64,000 nt of DNA, taken from assembly GCF_014138285.1 (NCBI RefSeq), contig NZ_JACGXN010000001.1, positions 1,229,314 to 1,293,313 of the forward strand. Direction: 5' to 3'. Position 1 is the first letter of the stretch. The number at the start of each line of letters is the position of its first letter. The position numbers and the translations under genes are program-made. This DNA is from Phyllobacterium myrsinacearum. Lineage in GTDB: Bacteria; Pseudomonadota; Alphaproteobacteria; Rhizobiales; Rhizobiaceae. The notes beneath the pieces were generated by a model that saw nothing but the letters and a program-made list of their open reading frames with translations, made no database searches and was not told the origin of the DNA. This document shows positions 52,245-61,480 of this stretch, piece after piece.

Positions 52245-52919
52245 ATGACAACCAGAGCTGGACCAAACGTCTCGCCCACGCTCCGTGCCGTTTTTCTCAT
52301 CGCAGCGGTTGCAGCGATCGTCAGTGCCCTGTCGGGTGCTGACTGGCGCTGGATGCACTACATCAGCAAACCGCTGGCGACGGCACTTCTCCTGTTAATG
52401 GCCGTACAAACAGCCAATCCCATTTCAAAGCGCTATCAATGGGCGATTGCCGCTGGCCTCGTCTTTTCCCTGTTCGGCGATATTTTCCTGATGGTACCGC
52501 AGGATCTGTTCGTCGCGGGGCTAATCTGTTTTCTGATCACTCACTGCGCTTATCTCATCGCACTTACCAGCAATGTGCGCATCGTTGCGGTGCCCGTGAC
52601 CTTCGTGGCTTGCGCCGTGTTGGCCCTTGGCATTGTCTGGGGATTGTGGTCGAGCCTGCCACCCGAACTCAGGATTCCCGTGACGGTCTATGCCGCCGTT
52701 CTGGCCTTGATGGGAGCGCAGGCCATAAGCCGGGCACAGCAGCTCGCAACCGGCCCTGCCAGACTGGCAGCAATCGGCGGCATTCTGTTCCTCGCCAGCG
52801 ATACGTTACTGGCTTACGGGAAATTTCGTTTCGCCATCCCGCTTGGACCACTCTGGGTACTTACAACCTACTATGCAGCACAATGGTTTATTGCCCGGTC
52901 TGTAGCCCGAACGGAATAG
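52245..52919 (+). CDS. Lysoplasmalogenase (YhhN/TMEM86 family)
   Basis: 224 residues and about eight hydrophobic segments. Conserved features of the family are visible: YISKPLATALLLL, GLVFSLFGDIFLM with the acidic Asp, and GGILFLASDTLLAYGKF with the second Asp. Family members hydrolyse the vinyl-ether bond of lysoplasmalogens to a fatty aldehyde and glycerophospho-base in the membrane. It follows the hydroxylase gene with a spacing of 21 bases. Confidence 0.9.
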   Translation: MTTRAGPNVSPTLRAVFLIAAVAAIVSALSGADWRWMHYISKPLATALLLLMAVQTANPISKRYQWAIAAGLVFSLFGDIFLMVPQDLFVAGLICFLITHCAYLIALTSNVRIVAVPVTFVACAVLALGIVWGLWSSLPPELRIPVTVYAAVLALMGAQAISRAQQLATGPARLAAIGGILFLASDTLLAYGKFRFAIPLGPLWVLTTYYAAQWFIARSVARTE

Positions 52920-53022
52920 CGAGCCGCGACCATTTCGACTGATCGTGCATTAGCCGTTTGCCGGGGGAGGAATTGCGGGTAGATTCCCCGTCCTACTGCA
53001 AGCTGTGACAGGTCAGATCACC

Positions 53023-53430
53023 ATGCGAAACACGGTTGCCTCTCTCTTTCTTATGGCCATCCTGCCGGTAACGGTTGCCCTGGCTGATGATCTGAAACCG
53101 ATGGACATGGATTCCGTCGATCCCGATCTGCTCGAGAGCTTTTTTGGCCCGTGGCAGATCCGCGACGAGGCTGGCGACAAGCTCTGCAAGGTAATATTGA
53201 AACGGGAAGAAACGATTGGCGGGTCGCAGCTCGATATAGATCCCGCTTGTGTCAAGGCTTTTCCTGTCATGGGAGATATTACTGCCTGGCGCCTGAAGGA
53301 AAACTGGACTATCGAGCTTGTTGATGCGACACGCAAAACACGCATCACCTTTGAAACACCGGATGATAACTACGTTGCCGAACCGCAGACCAACGGCATA
53401 TTCACCATTGAACAACTTGCTGGCGAATGA
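53023..53430 (+). CDS. Secreted AprI/Inh-like protein
   Basis: 135 residues: a signal peptide (MRNTVASLFLMAILPVTVALA) and a small beta-barrel-like mature domain with FGPWQIRDEAGDKLCKVILKREE and two Cys (KLCKV, PACVKAF) that can form the disulfide of the metalloprotease-inhibitor (Inh/Omp19-like) fold. In Brucella and others this domain inhibits host or own proteases; that role is an inference here. It converges on the DUF4864 gene. Start placed at 53023 from the signal peptide. Confidence 0.78.
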   Translation: MRNTVASLFLMAILPVTVALADDLKPMDMDSVDPDLLESFFGPWQIRDEAGDKLCKVILKREETIGGSQLDIDPACVKAFPVMGDITAWRLKENWTIELVDATRKTRITFETPDDNYVAEPQTNGIFTIEQLAGE

Positions 53431-53442
53431 TCTGCCAACCGT

Positions 53443-53871
53443 TCAGATTTCAGGACCCGGTGCTGCCTGCATCATCCGGACTGCATTGATCTTCCAGCTG
53501 CCGTCGGGCTGTTTCGTCAATTGATACAGGGCCGTCCAGTCCTTGCCGTCAGGACCCCGGATCACCACTTCCTGCATGATCTCGCCATCCGATACCTTGC
53601 TGCGGCCGAAGGCGAAATTGCCCGGCCGGTAGACGGGCTGATAAGCGCGCTTGACCATGTCGAAAAACACATCCTGATTAACGAACTTGCCCTGGATTGC
53701 CGGAGAGGCGAAAGAATAGGCCGCCGCTGCATCGTCGCTCAGAAACGCAGCAATCTGCTGCTTGATGATCGACTGCCCCGTATCGAGCGGCTCATCGGCC
53801 ATTCCGGCGCCCGGTACGACCATCAACAGGAACAGACTGAAAATCACACCCGTTGGAAATGCTTTCATCAT
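53443..53871 (-). CDS. Secreted DUF4864 protein
   Basis: 142 residues. The signal peptide MMKAFPTGVIFSLFLLMVVPG ends near GMA. The mature part has IIKQQIAAFLSDDAAAAYSFASPAIQGKF, VKRAYQPVYRP and a final GSWKINAVRMMQAAP, the DUF4864 pattern (an NTF2-like fold). It is periplasmic and of unknown function. AAGGAG lies five bases before the tandem ATGATG. The frame is open upstream to 53979 but has no support there. Confidence 0.85.
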   Translation of the reverse strand: MMKAFPTGVIFSLFLLMVVPGAGMADEPLDTGQSIIKQQIAAFLSDDAAAAYSFASPAIQGKFVNQDVFFDMVKRAYQPVYRPGNFAFGRSKVSDGEIMQEVVIRGPDGKDWTALYQLTKQPDGSWKINAVRMMQAAPGPEI

Positions 53872-54136
53872 GCCGTCTCCTTGCATCTGCTGGGACAACC
53901 GACCGTCAGGATAGACCTCCTGCAGGCAGAGTCTATTGTCCGGTTTTACCGTCGTTAGATACGATAGGATTGTTGTCATGGATCACTTCGTTGAACTCCC
54001 GCGGATTGCGACTTGTTGCCACTTCAAACCGGTTGAGTGATTGCTATTGGCCGGGTCTGGTGAAACAGTGAGATCCAGTTCGGTGCTCGAAAGAGTGAGA
54101 GGCACGGCAGCTTCCCTGCCGCGAAAATATATTCCC

Positions 54137-55408
54137 ATGAATACAACTGATCAACACGATGGTACGGGCAGCACAACTATGCCCGACGCGCCCTCACCGG
54201 TCATGGCTGCCGGGCCCGAGATTGAATCACGTTATTGGCGCCAGAATCTTGTCGTGTGCCTCATCGGATCGTTCACAACGATCGTAGCCATGACGCTGCT
54301 TCTGCCTTTTCTGCCACTTTATGTCGAACAACTGGGCGTGAAAGAACACGCAGCAATCGTACAGTGGTCAGGCGTTGCCTATGGCGCGACCTTTTTCACC
54401 GCCGCACTGGTGGCACCGCTTTGGGGCCGCCTTGCCGATCTCTATGGCCGCAAGCTGATGCTCATTCGCGCCAGTCTTGGTATGGCTGTGGCTATGTCAT
54501 TGATCGGCATGGCGACGGATGTATGGCAACTTGTTGCCTTGCGTCTCGTCGCTGGACTGCTCGGCGGCTATGCATCCGGCTCCACCGTGCTGGTCGCGAC
54601 CCAGACACCAAAAGCGCGCACAGGCTGGGCACTCGGCACATTGTCATCAGGTATTATGGCAGGCAATCTTGTTGGCCCGCTGATTGGTGGCGGATTGCCG
54701 CCCCTGATCGGTATTCGCCAGACATTCTGGCTGGCGGGAGGCGTGATTTTCCTCACGTTCATCGCGACAAGTCTTTTCATCAAGGAAGAACGCCGGCCGC
54801 CAAAGATCAAAGGCACCAAGATCGAGGGTGGCTGGTCGGCAATTCCCGACAAGCGCCCCATCATCGCCATGCTGGCCACGGGCCTGCTGCTGATGCTGGC
54901 CAATATGTCGATCGAACCTATTATCACCGTCTATGTGGCGCAGCTTGTCAGTGACGCCAGCAAGGTGACGATTGTCTCCGGAGTCGTCATGTCGGCGGCA
55001 GCACTCGGCAGCATTCTGTCCGCGTCGCGGCTGGGCAAGCTGGCCGACCGCATCGGTCATTGGAATGTGATCATTGCGGCTCTGGCAGTATCGGCTCTTC
55101 TGTTGATACCTCAGGCTTTTGTCACGGAGGGCTGGCAGCTGATCGTACTGCGTTTCCTGATGGGGCTGGCGCTTGGCGGGCTTTTGCCCTGCATCACCAG
55201 CGTGATCCGGCACAATGTACCTGATCGCGTGGCCGGTGGTATTCTCGGCTATGCCACCTCTTCGCAATATGCGGGCCAGGTGGTCGGCCCGCTGGCGGGC
55301 GGATTCATCGGCGGGCATTTCGGCATGCGCGCCGTGTTTCTGGCAACCTGTGTGCTGATGGCATTTGGCGCCGCCTACACCTGGCTGGTGCGTCCGAAAA
55401 ATCAGTGA
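54137..55408 (+). CDS. MFS multidrug exporter, MdtG-like
   Basis: A 423-residue 12-helix major facilitator. The motif between helices 2 and 3 is GRLADLYGRKLMLIRASLG, and the N-terminal half (GSFTTIVAMTLLLPFLPLYVEQLG, QWSGVAYGATFFTAALVAPLWG) closely matches MdtG/YceE. In E. coli this family exports fosfomycin and deoxycholate. Several in-frame ATGs exist (54137, 54179, 54203) and no ribosome site decides between them; the first was taken. It converges on the acetyltransferase at 55416. Confidence 0.88.
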   Translation: MNTTDQHDGTGSTTMPDAPSPVMAAGPEIESRYWRQNLVVCLIGSFTTIVAMTLLLPFLPLYVEQLGVKEHAAIVQWSGVAYGATFFTAALVAPLWGRLADLYGRKLMLIRASLGMAVAMSLIGMATDVWQLVALRLVAGLLGGYASGSTVLVATQTPKARTGWALGTLSSGIMAGNLVGPLIGGGLPPLIGIRQTFWLAGGVIFLTFIATSLFIKEERRPPKIKGTKIEGGWSAIPDKRPIIAMLATGLLLMLANMSIEPIITVYVAQLVSDASKVTIVSGVVMSAAALGSILSASRLGKLADRIGHWNVIIAALAVSALLLIPQAFVTEGWQLIVLRFLMGLALGGLLPCITSVIRHNVPDRVAGGILGYATSSQYAGQVVGPLAGGFIGGHFGMRAVFLATCVLMAFGAAYTWLVRPKNQ

Positions 55409-55415
55409 GCAGGGC

Positions 55416-55916
55416 TCAGGCTTTTTCCCTGCCGTCACCATCAGCGGTGGCAGCCAAGGCATCGCCATCCAGCCGATAAAACAGCTTTTCAGGTTTGGGC
55501 GTCGCGCCGAAGCCATTGTAGTAGGCAAGCAGTTGCGGGTTGTTGCGGTCGGCAGTCCAGTCAACACGCTTGTAACCACGTTCCAGCGCCAGTCGCGCCA
55601 GAGCCTGAATCAGATATGTCCCTGCGCCGCTGCTGCGATATTTCTTGGAAACGAAGAGTTCCTTCAGAAATAGGCCAGACTGCAATGACGGGCCGGGATA
55701 GACGGACGAGAATGCTGCAAAACCCATGATCTCGTCGGTACCGGCAACAAGAATCTCCGTGCCATCCGGCATGTCGCGCAATCCACGCAATATTTCTTCG
55801 CGTGGCGGACAAGGCGCGCCGTAATGCGCCTGCATCTCCTCGAACAGAGCTGCAAGCTGCAGATGATCCGACGGATTGGACAAACTGACTTTGATCAATC
55901 CTGCATTCCTTTTCAT
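55416..55916 (-). CDS. GNAT acetyltransferase
   Basis: 166 residues. The acetyl-CoA site is ELFVSKKYRSSGAGTYLIQAL (RxxGAG), followed by RVDWTADRNNPQLLAYYNGFGA, the usual beta6-alpha4 end. It resembles diamine or small-molecule N-acetyltransferases. The start at 55916 was chosen over 55952; neither has a good ribosome site. It lies 57 bases before the end of the amino acid binding-protein gene, on the same strand. Confidence 0.87.
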   Translation of the reverse strand: MKRNAGLIKVSLSNPSDHLQLAALFEEMQAHYGAPCPPREEILRGLRDMPDGTEILVAGTDEIMGFAAFSSVYPGPSLQSGLFLKELFVSKKYRSSGAGTYLIQALARLALERGYKRVDWTADRNNPQLLAYYNGFGATPKPEKLFYRLDGDALAATADGDGREKA

Positions 55917-55973
55917 ACAAAGACGGCCCTGGAACACCAGAACCGCCTTCATTCGTTATGTCAGCCTTACGCT

Positions 55974-56804
55974 TTACTCGCCCGCATTGATCGTCACAGG
56001 CGCCAGCTTGTTGGCCTTCAGACCATATTTTTCCAAAAGTGCATCATAGGTACCATTGGCCTGCAGTTTTTCAAGCGCGACTTTGACGGCATCGCGCAAT
56101 TGCGTTTCGCTTTTCAAGACCGGAATACCGCCCAGGGACTGGCTGAAAGCGTCGCCGAGGGTAACGTAAGTGTCAGGTTCCAGCTTCTGGTTATAGGGAA
56201 GCGTTTCATTGCCTTGCGCGGCGGCCTGCAGGCGCCCGCTCTTGATCTGCGTGCGCGCGTCGGCAGACCCTTCCGTTCCCATGACTGTGATCGCAGGCTT
56301 ACCCTTTGCAACGCAGTTTTCTTCACTCCAGGCCGTGATCTGGGCGGGCCAGTCTGTCGAACGACTGGCTCCCACCGACTTGCCGCAAAGGTCGTCCACT
56401 GACTTGATTTCGCCTGCCAGAGCCTTGGACGTGTAGAACTGCGCGCCCGACTTCATATAATCAACAAAGTCCGCCGTCTCCTGACGGGCCTTCTTGTCGC
56501 TCATACCCGCCATTGCCAGATCGACGCGGCCTGTTTGCAGGGACGGCAGCATCTGGGCAAAAGCGATTTCCTGCCACTCGACTTTCAGACCAAGTTCCTT
56601 GCCGATAGCTTCGCCAAGCTCGATATCAAAACCCTGCAATTCGTTCGTGGCAGGGTCCTTATAGGTGATGGGCGGATAGTTCGGCATGGTTGCGATAACA
56701 AGTTTACCGGCATCCTTGATGCGGGCCGGAAGTTCCTGCGCAATGGCGGAAAAGCTGAAAACCAGTGCGCCGCCGAAAATGGCAAGCCGGGTGATATTTT
56801 TCAT
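55974..56804 (-). CDS. Polar amino acid ABC transporter, periplasmic binding protein
   Basis: A 276-residue family 3 solute-binding protein. The signal peptide MKNITRLAIFGGALVFSFSAIA is followed by GKLVIATMPNYPPITYKD, GFDIELGEAIGKELGLK, SLQTGRVDLAMAGMSDKKAR and CGKSVGASRST, the standard ligand-pocket blocks. The ligand is a polar amino acid or derivative; the neighbouring ArgH-like lyase suggests an aspartate- or arginine-type compound. It is the last gene of a four-gene unit. Confidence 0.92.
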   Translation of the reverse strand: MKNITRLAIFGGALVFSFSAIAQELPARIKDAGKLVIATMPNYPPITYKDPATNELQGFDIELGEAIGKELGLKVEWQEIAFAQMLPSLQTGRVDLAMAGMSDKKARQETADFVDYMKSGAQFYTSKALAGEIKSVDDLCGKSVGASRSTDWPAQITAWSEENCVAKGKPAITVMGTEGSADARTQIKSGRLQAAAQGNETLPYNQKLEPDTYVTLGDAFSQSLGGIPVLKSETQLRDAVKVALEKLQANGTYDALLEKYGLKANKLAPVTINAGE

Positions 56805-56852
56805 TTTTGGTTCCTCTCTGACCGGTTTTCCCGGCCTGTTGATTTTAAGGGT

Positions 56853-57617
56853 TCAGGACAAGACGGCAGCAATGAAGTCTTGCGTACGCTTTTCTTTCGG
56901 ACTGGTGAGGATGTCATGCGGTGTTCCGGTCTCGACGATCTTGCCGCGATCCATGAACACGACACGGTGTGCCACCTCCCGGGCGAAACCGAGCTCGTGC
57001 GTGACCACGATCATGGTCATGCCGCTGGTGGCAAGGTCGCGCATGACATTCAGTACTTCGCTGACCAGTTCCGGATCGAGCGCCGACGTGGGCTCGTCGA
57101 ACAGCATCAGTTTGGGTTTCATGGCAAGTGCCCGGGCAATGGCAATGCGTTGCTGCTGCCCCCCCGAAAGTTCGCTTGGATAGGCATCCTTCTTGTCGGC
57201 AAGGCCAACCCGCTCGAGCAACGCCATCGCTTCCGGGATGACGCTGCTCTTTGCGCGTTTCTGGACAATAACCGGCCCTTCGATGATGTTTTCCAACACC
57301 GTCATATGGGCGAAGAGGTTGAATTTCTGGAACACCATGCCGCTTGCCAGGCGCTGCCGCGAAATCTCCGCATCGGTGAGCTCATAGAGCTTGTTGCCGT
57401 CCTGGCGGAAACCGACGAGTTCGTCATCGATCCAGATAGCACCGGAGTCGATACGTTCAAGCTGGTTGACACAACGCAGGAGCGTGCTCTTCCCTGAGCC
57501 GGACGGCCCGATAATACAAAGAACTTCACCGTGATTGATTTCGAGTGATACGTTCTGCAACGCCTGGAACGGTCCGAAGTATTTGTTGACGTCTACCGCT
57601 ACGACCATGGCTGACAT
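56853..57617 (-). CDS. Polar amino acid ABC transporter, ATP-binding protein
   Basis: A 254-residue ABC ATPase: Walker [11 protein letters not shown]-loop [18 protein letters not shown], signature [16 protein letters not shown], Walker [15 protein letters not shown] and the switch His in VVTHELGFA, all typical of GlnQ/HisP-type importers. The ATG at 57617 has AAGGAG seven bases upstream and is preferred to the ATG at 57623 that overlaps the permease stop. It stands between permease and binding protein genes. Confidence 0.95.
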   Translation of the reverse strand: MSAMVVAVDVNKYFGPFQALQNVSLEINHGEVLCIIGPSGSGKSTLLRCVNQLERIDSGAIWIDDELVGFRQDGNKLYELTDAEISRQRLASGMVFQKFNLFAHMTVLENIIEGPVIVQKRAKSSVIPEAMALLERVGLADKKDAYPSELSGGQQQRIAIARALAMKPKLMLFDEPTSALDPELVSEVLNVMRDLATSGMTMIVVTHELGFAREVAHRVVFMDRGKIVETGTPHDILTSPKEKRTQDFIAAVLS

Positions 57618-57619
57618 GC

Positions 57620-58519
57620 TCATGCTCCTTCCGCTGCGGCGGGCGCTGTGCGCTTACCGGTTCGCCGGCCCTGACTCTTCGAATAATGCTTTTCGAGCAG
57701 GTGCTGACCAATGGACAGAACGGTCACAACGGCGAGATACCAGATGGCCGAGACGATGAGCAGTTCCATCACCCGGTTGTTGGCATAGTAGACAGTCTGC
57801 GCGTTGCGGATGATTTCGGCATACTGGATGACGCTGGCAACCGAGGTCAGCTTGACCATGCTGATGACTTCGTTGCCAACCGGCGGGATGATGACGCGCA
57901 TGGCTTGCGGCAGGATGATACGGCGCAACATTGTGAGCCGTGTCATGCCGATAACCTTTGCCGCTTCAATCTGGCCGTTGTCGACCGAAAGGATGCCACC
58001 ACGAACCACTTCAGCGGTATAGGCACCCTGATTGATGCCAAGGCCCAGCAGTGTCGCCATGAACGGTGTCATGAAGTCAACAGTGCGCATTTCGAACAAG
58101 CCTGGAATACCGAGTGTGGGAAAGATCAGGGCAAGATTGAACCAGAGCAGCAATTGCAACAGCAGCGGCGTGCCGCGAAAAAACCAGATGTAAAACACGG
58201 CCACATATTTCAGTACCGGATTGGGGGACATGATCATGATGGCGAAGATGACGCCGAGCACAAGGCCAAGAGCCATGGCGCAGATGGTCATCAGAATGGT
58301 GTTCCACAGACCCGCAAGGATCGCCGGCGCAGTAAAGAACTGAGCGACGACCGGCCAGGCAATCTGCCCCTGCGCAAAAGCTTTGACGATCAGGGCCAGC
58401 GCCAGAATGATCAGCGCGGCTGCAAGCCAACGACCATAATGGCGCCGGGGCTGATGCTTCAGGTGCGCAATAGAATATTTGGCGGGCGGGATGGTAACGG
58501 CGCTATCGATGTTGGTCAT
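57620..58519 (-). CDS. Polar amino acid ABC transporter, permease
   Basis: 299 residues with about five membrane segments. The family block [15 protein letters not shown] and the coupling loop [22 protein letters not shown] (EAA motif) identify a His/Glu/Gln-type permease. A single permease gene serves the importer, so it probably acts as a homodimer. GGAGAGGTGAG lies before the ATG. The upstream argH-like gene ends five bases before this start. Confidence 0.93.
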   Translation of the reverse strand: MTNIDSAVTIPPAKYSIAHLKHQPRRHYGRWLAAALIILALALIVKAFAQGQIAWPVVAQFFTAPAILAGLWNTILMTICAMALGLVLGVIFAIMIMSPNPVLKYVAVFYIWFFRGTPLLLQLLLWFNLALIFPTLGIPGLFEMRTVDFMTPFMATLLGLGINQGAYTAEVVRGGILSVDNGQIEAAKVIGMTRLTMLRRIILPQAMRVIIPPVGNEVISMVKLTSVASVIQYAEIIRNAQTVYYANNRVMELLIVSAIWYLAVVTVLSIGQHLLEKHYSKSQGRRTGKRTAPAAAEGA

Positions 58520-58524
58520 GGTGC

Positions 58525-59964
58525 TCACCTCTCCAGTGCCGTTGTGGGGCTGGTGTACAAGGATAGCCATTTCGCCTGCGATTCCAAAACAGCCTTGAGC
58601 TGCGTGATCTGTTCGTTGACGCGGTCAGGCGCTGTGCCACCATACCCCCTGCGCGCATCGACAGCAGCCTGCGGAGTCAGACTGGCCTTGATCGTGGGCA
58701 GCAACCGCGCATCTACGGAAGCAAGGTCGTCATCGCTCAAGTCTTCAAGGCCAATGTTCCTGTCCTCACAGTAACGCACCAGCGCACCGGTGATTTCATG
58801 CGCCTCGGAGAAGGGAACACCTGTTTTTGCCAACCAGTCGGCGACCTCCGTCGCCAGCGTAAAGCCATCGACCGACTGCTTGCGCATGATATCGACGTTG
58901 ACACGCATGGTCCTGATCAGACCAGCCATGGCAGGCACAACCAGCGTCAAGGCATCGATCGTGTCGAAGGCGGCATGCTTATCCTCGGCAAGGTCACGGT
59001 TATAGGCGAAAGGCAGCCCTTTCAGCGCGATGAGCATGGTTGTCAGGCTGCCGATCAGCCGGGAAGCGCGGCCGCGCGTCAATTCGGCAATATCGCAATT
59101 CTTCTTCTGCGGCATGATCGAGGACCCCGTGGCATAACCATCGTCCATCTCGATCCAGCGAAACTGTCGCGATGACCACAGGAACAACTCCTCGGCAAGG
59201 CGCGACATATGCACGCCGAACATCGCTGTCACAAAAAGGAACTCCGCCACGTGATCACGGCTGCCCACCGCATCGATGGAGTTTTCGCACGGCGCATCAT
59301 AGCCGAGTTCGCGCGCCGACAGCTCCGGCTGCACGGCAATGCTTGAACCCGCCATGGCGGCGGCACCGAGCGGCGAACGTGCCGCACGCCTGTCCCAATC
59401 CCGCAATCGGTCGAGATCACGCGCAAATGTCTGCGCGTGGGCGAGAAGCTGATGCGCAAAACTGATGGGCTGAGCCGGTTGCAAATGGGTGAAGCCGGAT
59501 GTCAGTGTCGCCACATGCGCTTCAGCCTGCCCGACCAGCGCCTGCTGCAAGAGGAGAATATCCGTTCCAAGGCCGCGTGCCACATCACGCAGGTACAGCT
59601 TCAGATCATTGGCGGCCTGATCATTGCGTGAGCGGCCTGCCCGCAGCTTGCCGCCCAGTCCGCCGACACGCTCGCCAAGGATACGTTCCAGAAATGTATG
59701 GATGTCCTCATCGGCAGGCGAAGGCTCTATACTGCCTGCTTTGTAATCGGCGGCAATCTGCTTGATAGCCGCGAAAACCGTTTCCGCTTCTGCTTGCGTC
59801 AAAATCCCGGCGCGTACCAGTTCCCGTGCATGGGATATCGAAGACGTCAGATCATACGGAACGAGACGGAAATAGCTGCTTTCCGAACGGGAAAGCGCTG
59901 TCAGCTCTGGTGATGGACTCGTCCTGAAACGAGCCCCCCATAGACGGACGGACTGCTCGGTCAT
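58525..59964 (-). CDS. Argininosuccinate lyase-like enzyme, divergent
   Basis: 479 residues, fumarase/aspartase superfamily, ArgH branch. Residues near RAGRSRNDQAANDLKLYLRD and SGFTHLQPAQPISFAHQLLAHA match argininosuccinate lyase. The signature loop reads GSSIMPQKKNCDIAELTRG, with Cys where ArgH enzymes have Pro, and the N-terminus (LWGARFRTSPSPELTALSRS) departs from the ArgH pattern. It is the first gene of a unit with an amino acid importer and is divergent from a LysR gene. ArgH, or a C-N lyase on another N-substituted aspartate (such as EDDS lyase), are both possible. Start at 59964, with AAGGGGA upstream. Confidence 0.85.
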   Translation of the reverse strand: MTEQSVRLWGARFRTSPSPELTALSRSESSYFRLVPYDLTSSISHARELVRAGILTQAEAETVFAAIKQIAADYKAGSIEPSPADEDIHTFLERILGERVGGLGGKLRAGRSRNDQAANDLKLYLRDVARGLGTDILLLQQALVGQAEAHVATLTSGFTHLQPAQPISFAHQLLAHAQTFARDLDRLRDWDRRAARSPLGAAAMAGSSIAVQPELSARELGYDAPCENSIDAVGSRDHVAEFLFVTAMFGVHMSRLAEELFLWSSRQFRWIEMDDGYATGSSIMPQKKNCDIAELTRGRASRLIGSLTTMLIALKGLPFAYNRDLAEDKHAAFDTIDALTLVVPAMAGLIRTMRVNVDIMRKQSVDGFTLATEVADWLAKTGVPFSEAHEITGALVRYCEDRNIGLEDLSDDDLASVDARLLPTIKASLTPQAAVDARRGYGGTAPDRVNEQITQLKAVLESQAKWLSLYTSPTTALER

Positions 59965-60045
59965 GTCGTTCATTCCCCTTTTTCTTATTATCCGAAGCTT
60001 ATGGTTGTGTTTTGGGGACGACAAACGAAATGAATTCGCATATCC

Positions 60046-60060
60046 ATTCCAAAATGGAAT
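60046..60060. promoter_or_regulatory. LysR-type binding site candidate
   Basis: ATTCCA-AAA-TGGAAT contains the T-N11-A pattern and lies in the divergent gap between the ArgH-like gene and the LysR gene, 35 bases before the latter's start. Confidence 0.55.
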
Positions 60061-60094
60061 ACCCTCTGTTGTAAGATGCGATAAGGCGAAGGCG

Positions 60095-61003
60095 ATGGTA
60101 TCCGGTCGAATATACCCGTCCACACGTGGATTGCAGGTCATTGCGGCAATTGCTGAACATGGCAGCACGACGGCGTGCGCCAAGGCACTGAACATGACGC
60201 AGAGTGCCGTGAGCAAGCAATTGCTGGCATTGGAAGCCTTGGCTGGTGTGCCACTTTTCATCCGCACTCCCTACGGGCTCTCCGCCACGGAAGCCGGCAG
60301 GATTTATGTGGTTGAAGCCCGCATCGCGCTGGGTGCCATGGAGAATGCGGCCTTGCGCGTCGCTGCATTGGGGTCATCACCCAATGCCATCAAGCTGCAC
60401 ATTTTACCCATCATGGGCGACCGCTGGCTGATTCCGCGCTTTGCCAGCTTCGCCGACGCCCATCCGGATATCGATGTTGAACTGTCGACCTTTGCCAATA
60501 ATGACCTGATCAATCAGGCGGATGCGGCGTTTCGGTTTGGCGAAGGGGATTGGCCTGAACAGGACAACCACTATCTCTTCGGCCGCGAGGTTGCGCTTGT
60601 CGGCGCCCCGCACTTCGTTGCCCGGCTTGGCGGCATCAATAAACCGGATGATATCGGCAAGTTTCCATTGCTCGATCACAAGCACACGCCATTACGCTGG
60701 GAAGAATTTGCCGAAGCACAGCGCATCATGGATTTCGCCCCGGACCGCATCACGCATTTCGGCTTCTATGCGCTTGTTATCCGCGCGGCAATTGCCGGAC
60801 AAGGGCTCGCACTGGTGCCCCGCGGTTTGATCGCTGATGAGCTTGCCAGCGGCAAGCTGGTCAATCCGCACGGCTTTGGCTTCGTCAGCCGCCACGCCTA
60901 TTGGCTGACTTGCCCGCAAGATCGTCCGCAGCGCCCTGCCATGCGCATATTTCTTGACTGGCTGCTGAAAGAAGTCAGATCTATGTCGGCGGACATGCGC
61001 TGA
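60095..61003 (+). CDS. LysR-family transcriptional regulator
   Basis: 302 residues. The N-terminal winged HTH (RGLQVIAAIAEHGSTTACAKALNMTQSAVSKQLLALEALAG) is followed by a substrate-binding domain beginning near residue 90 (KLHILPIMGDRWLIPRFASF). The closest flavour is GcvA/AmpR-like. It is divergent from the ArgH-like gene and shares the T-N11-A palindrome at 60046-60060, so it probably activates the lyase-importer unit in response to its substrate. The start at 60095 is chosen from the domain boundary; the frame is open to 59963. Confidence 0.92.
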   Translation: MVSGRIYPSTRGLQVIAAIAEHGSTTACAKALNMTQSAVSKQLLALEALAGVPLFIRTPYGLSATEAGRIYVVEARIALGAMENAALRVAALGSSPNAIKLHILPIMGDRWLIPRFASFADAHPDIDVELSTFANNDLINQADAAFRFGEGDWPEQDNHYLFGREVALVGAPHFVARLGGINKPDDIGKFPLLDHKHTPLRWEEFAEAQRIMDFAPDRITHFGFYALVIRAAIAGQGLALVPRGLIADELASGKLVNPHGFGFVSRHAYWLTCPQDRPQRPAMRIFLDWLLKEVRSMSADMR

Positions 61004-61168
61004 TTACATCCAACTACTGATCAACAACCCGTGTTTACGGGGGCTCTCGCGTTCAAAAAAATTTATTGAAATTGTCATGGAACCAGACTCATCACTGACT
61101 CATTTGAGGGGTTATACTGGCAATGCCAAACGGCGTGTTCAGTTCATCAAATACTCACGGAGGAAGTG

Positions 61169-61426
61169 ATGCACGACAAGCGGTTTCCCATCCCGGTTAT
61201 GGTCAAGCTGGGAGCTGCGGGCCAAAGAGCCATATCCAGCGTCTGGGAAGCAATCGAATGCCTGCAAAACTATTGGCCATCGAAAACCGGACCAAACTAC
61301 CGCCGGGCCTTGCAGGCCTGCCTTGATGCTCTCGACGGATGGAAATCTGCGCACAAGGCGCGCCATGCCTTTATCAGCGCTGCGCGCGATGCAGGTGTCT
61401 TTCTCGACACAAGACTGCATCAGTAA
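61169..61426 (+). CDS. DUF982 protein
   Basis: 85 residues: PVMVKLGAAGQRAISSVWEAIECLQNYWP, then YRRALQACLDALDGWKSAHKARHAFISAARDAG, the DUF982 pattern of small proteins found in many copies in rhizobial genomes. The function is unknown. The ATG at 61169 lies just after GGAGG; a GTG at 61166 is possible. A terminator hairpin follows. Confidence 0.88.
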   Translation: MHDKRFPIPVMVKLGAAGQRAISSVWEAIECLQNYWPSKTGPNYRRALQACLDALDGWKSAHKARHAFISAARDAGVFLDTRLHQ

Positions 61427-61433
61427 TCATATC

Positions 61434-61469
61434 GAGCGGCGTTGAGACCACTCTGATCTCGCGCCGCTC
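61434..61469 (+). terminator. Intrinsic terminator after the DUF982 gene
   Basis: GAGCGGCG (61434-61441) and CGCCGCTC (61462-61469) pair across a 20-base loop, followed by TTTCTCT. Confidence 0.7.
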
Positions 61470-61480
61470 TTTCTCTGATA

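Noticed and set aside
56535-58774. Two long plus-strand frames over the amino acid importer
   Set aside because: Antisense to ABC genes with complete Walker and EAA motifs.
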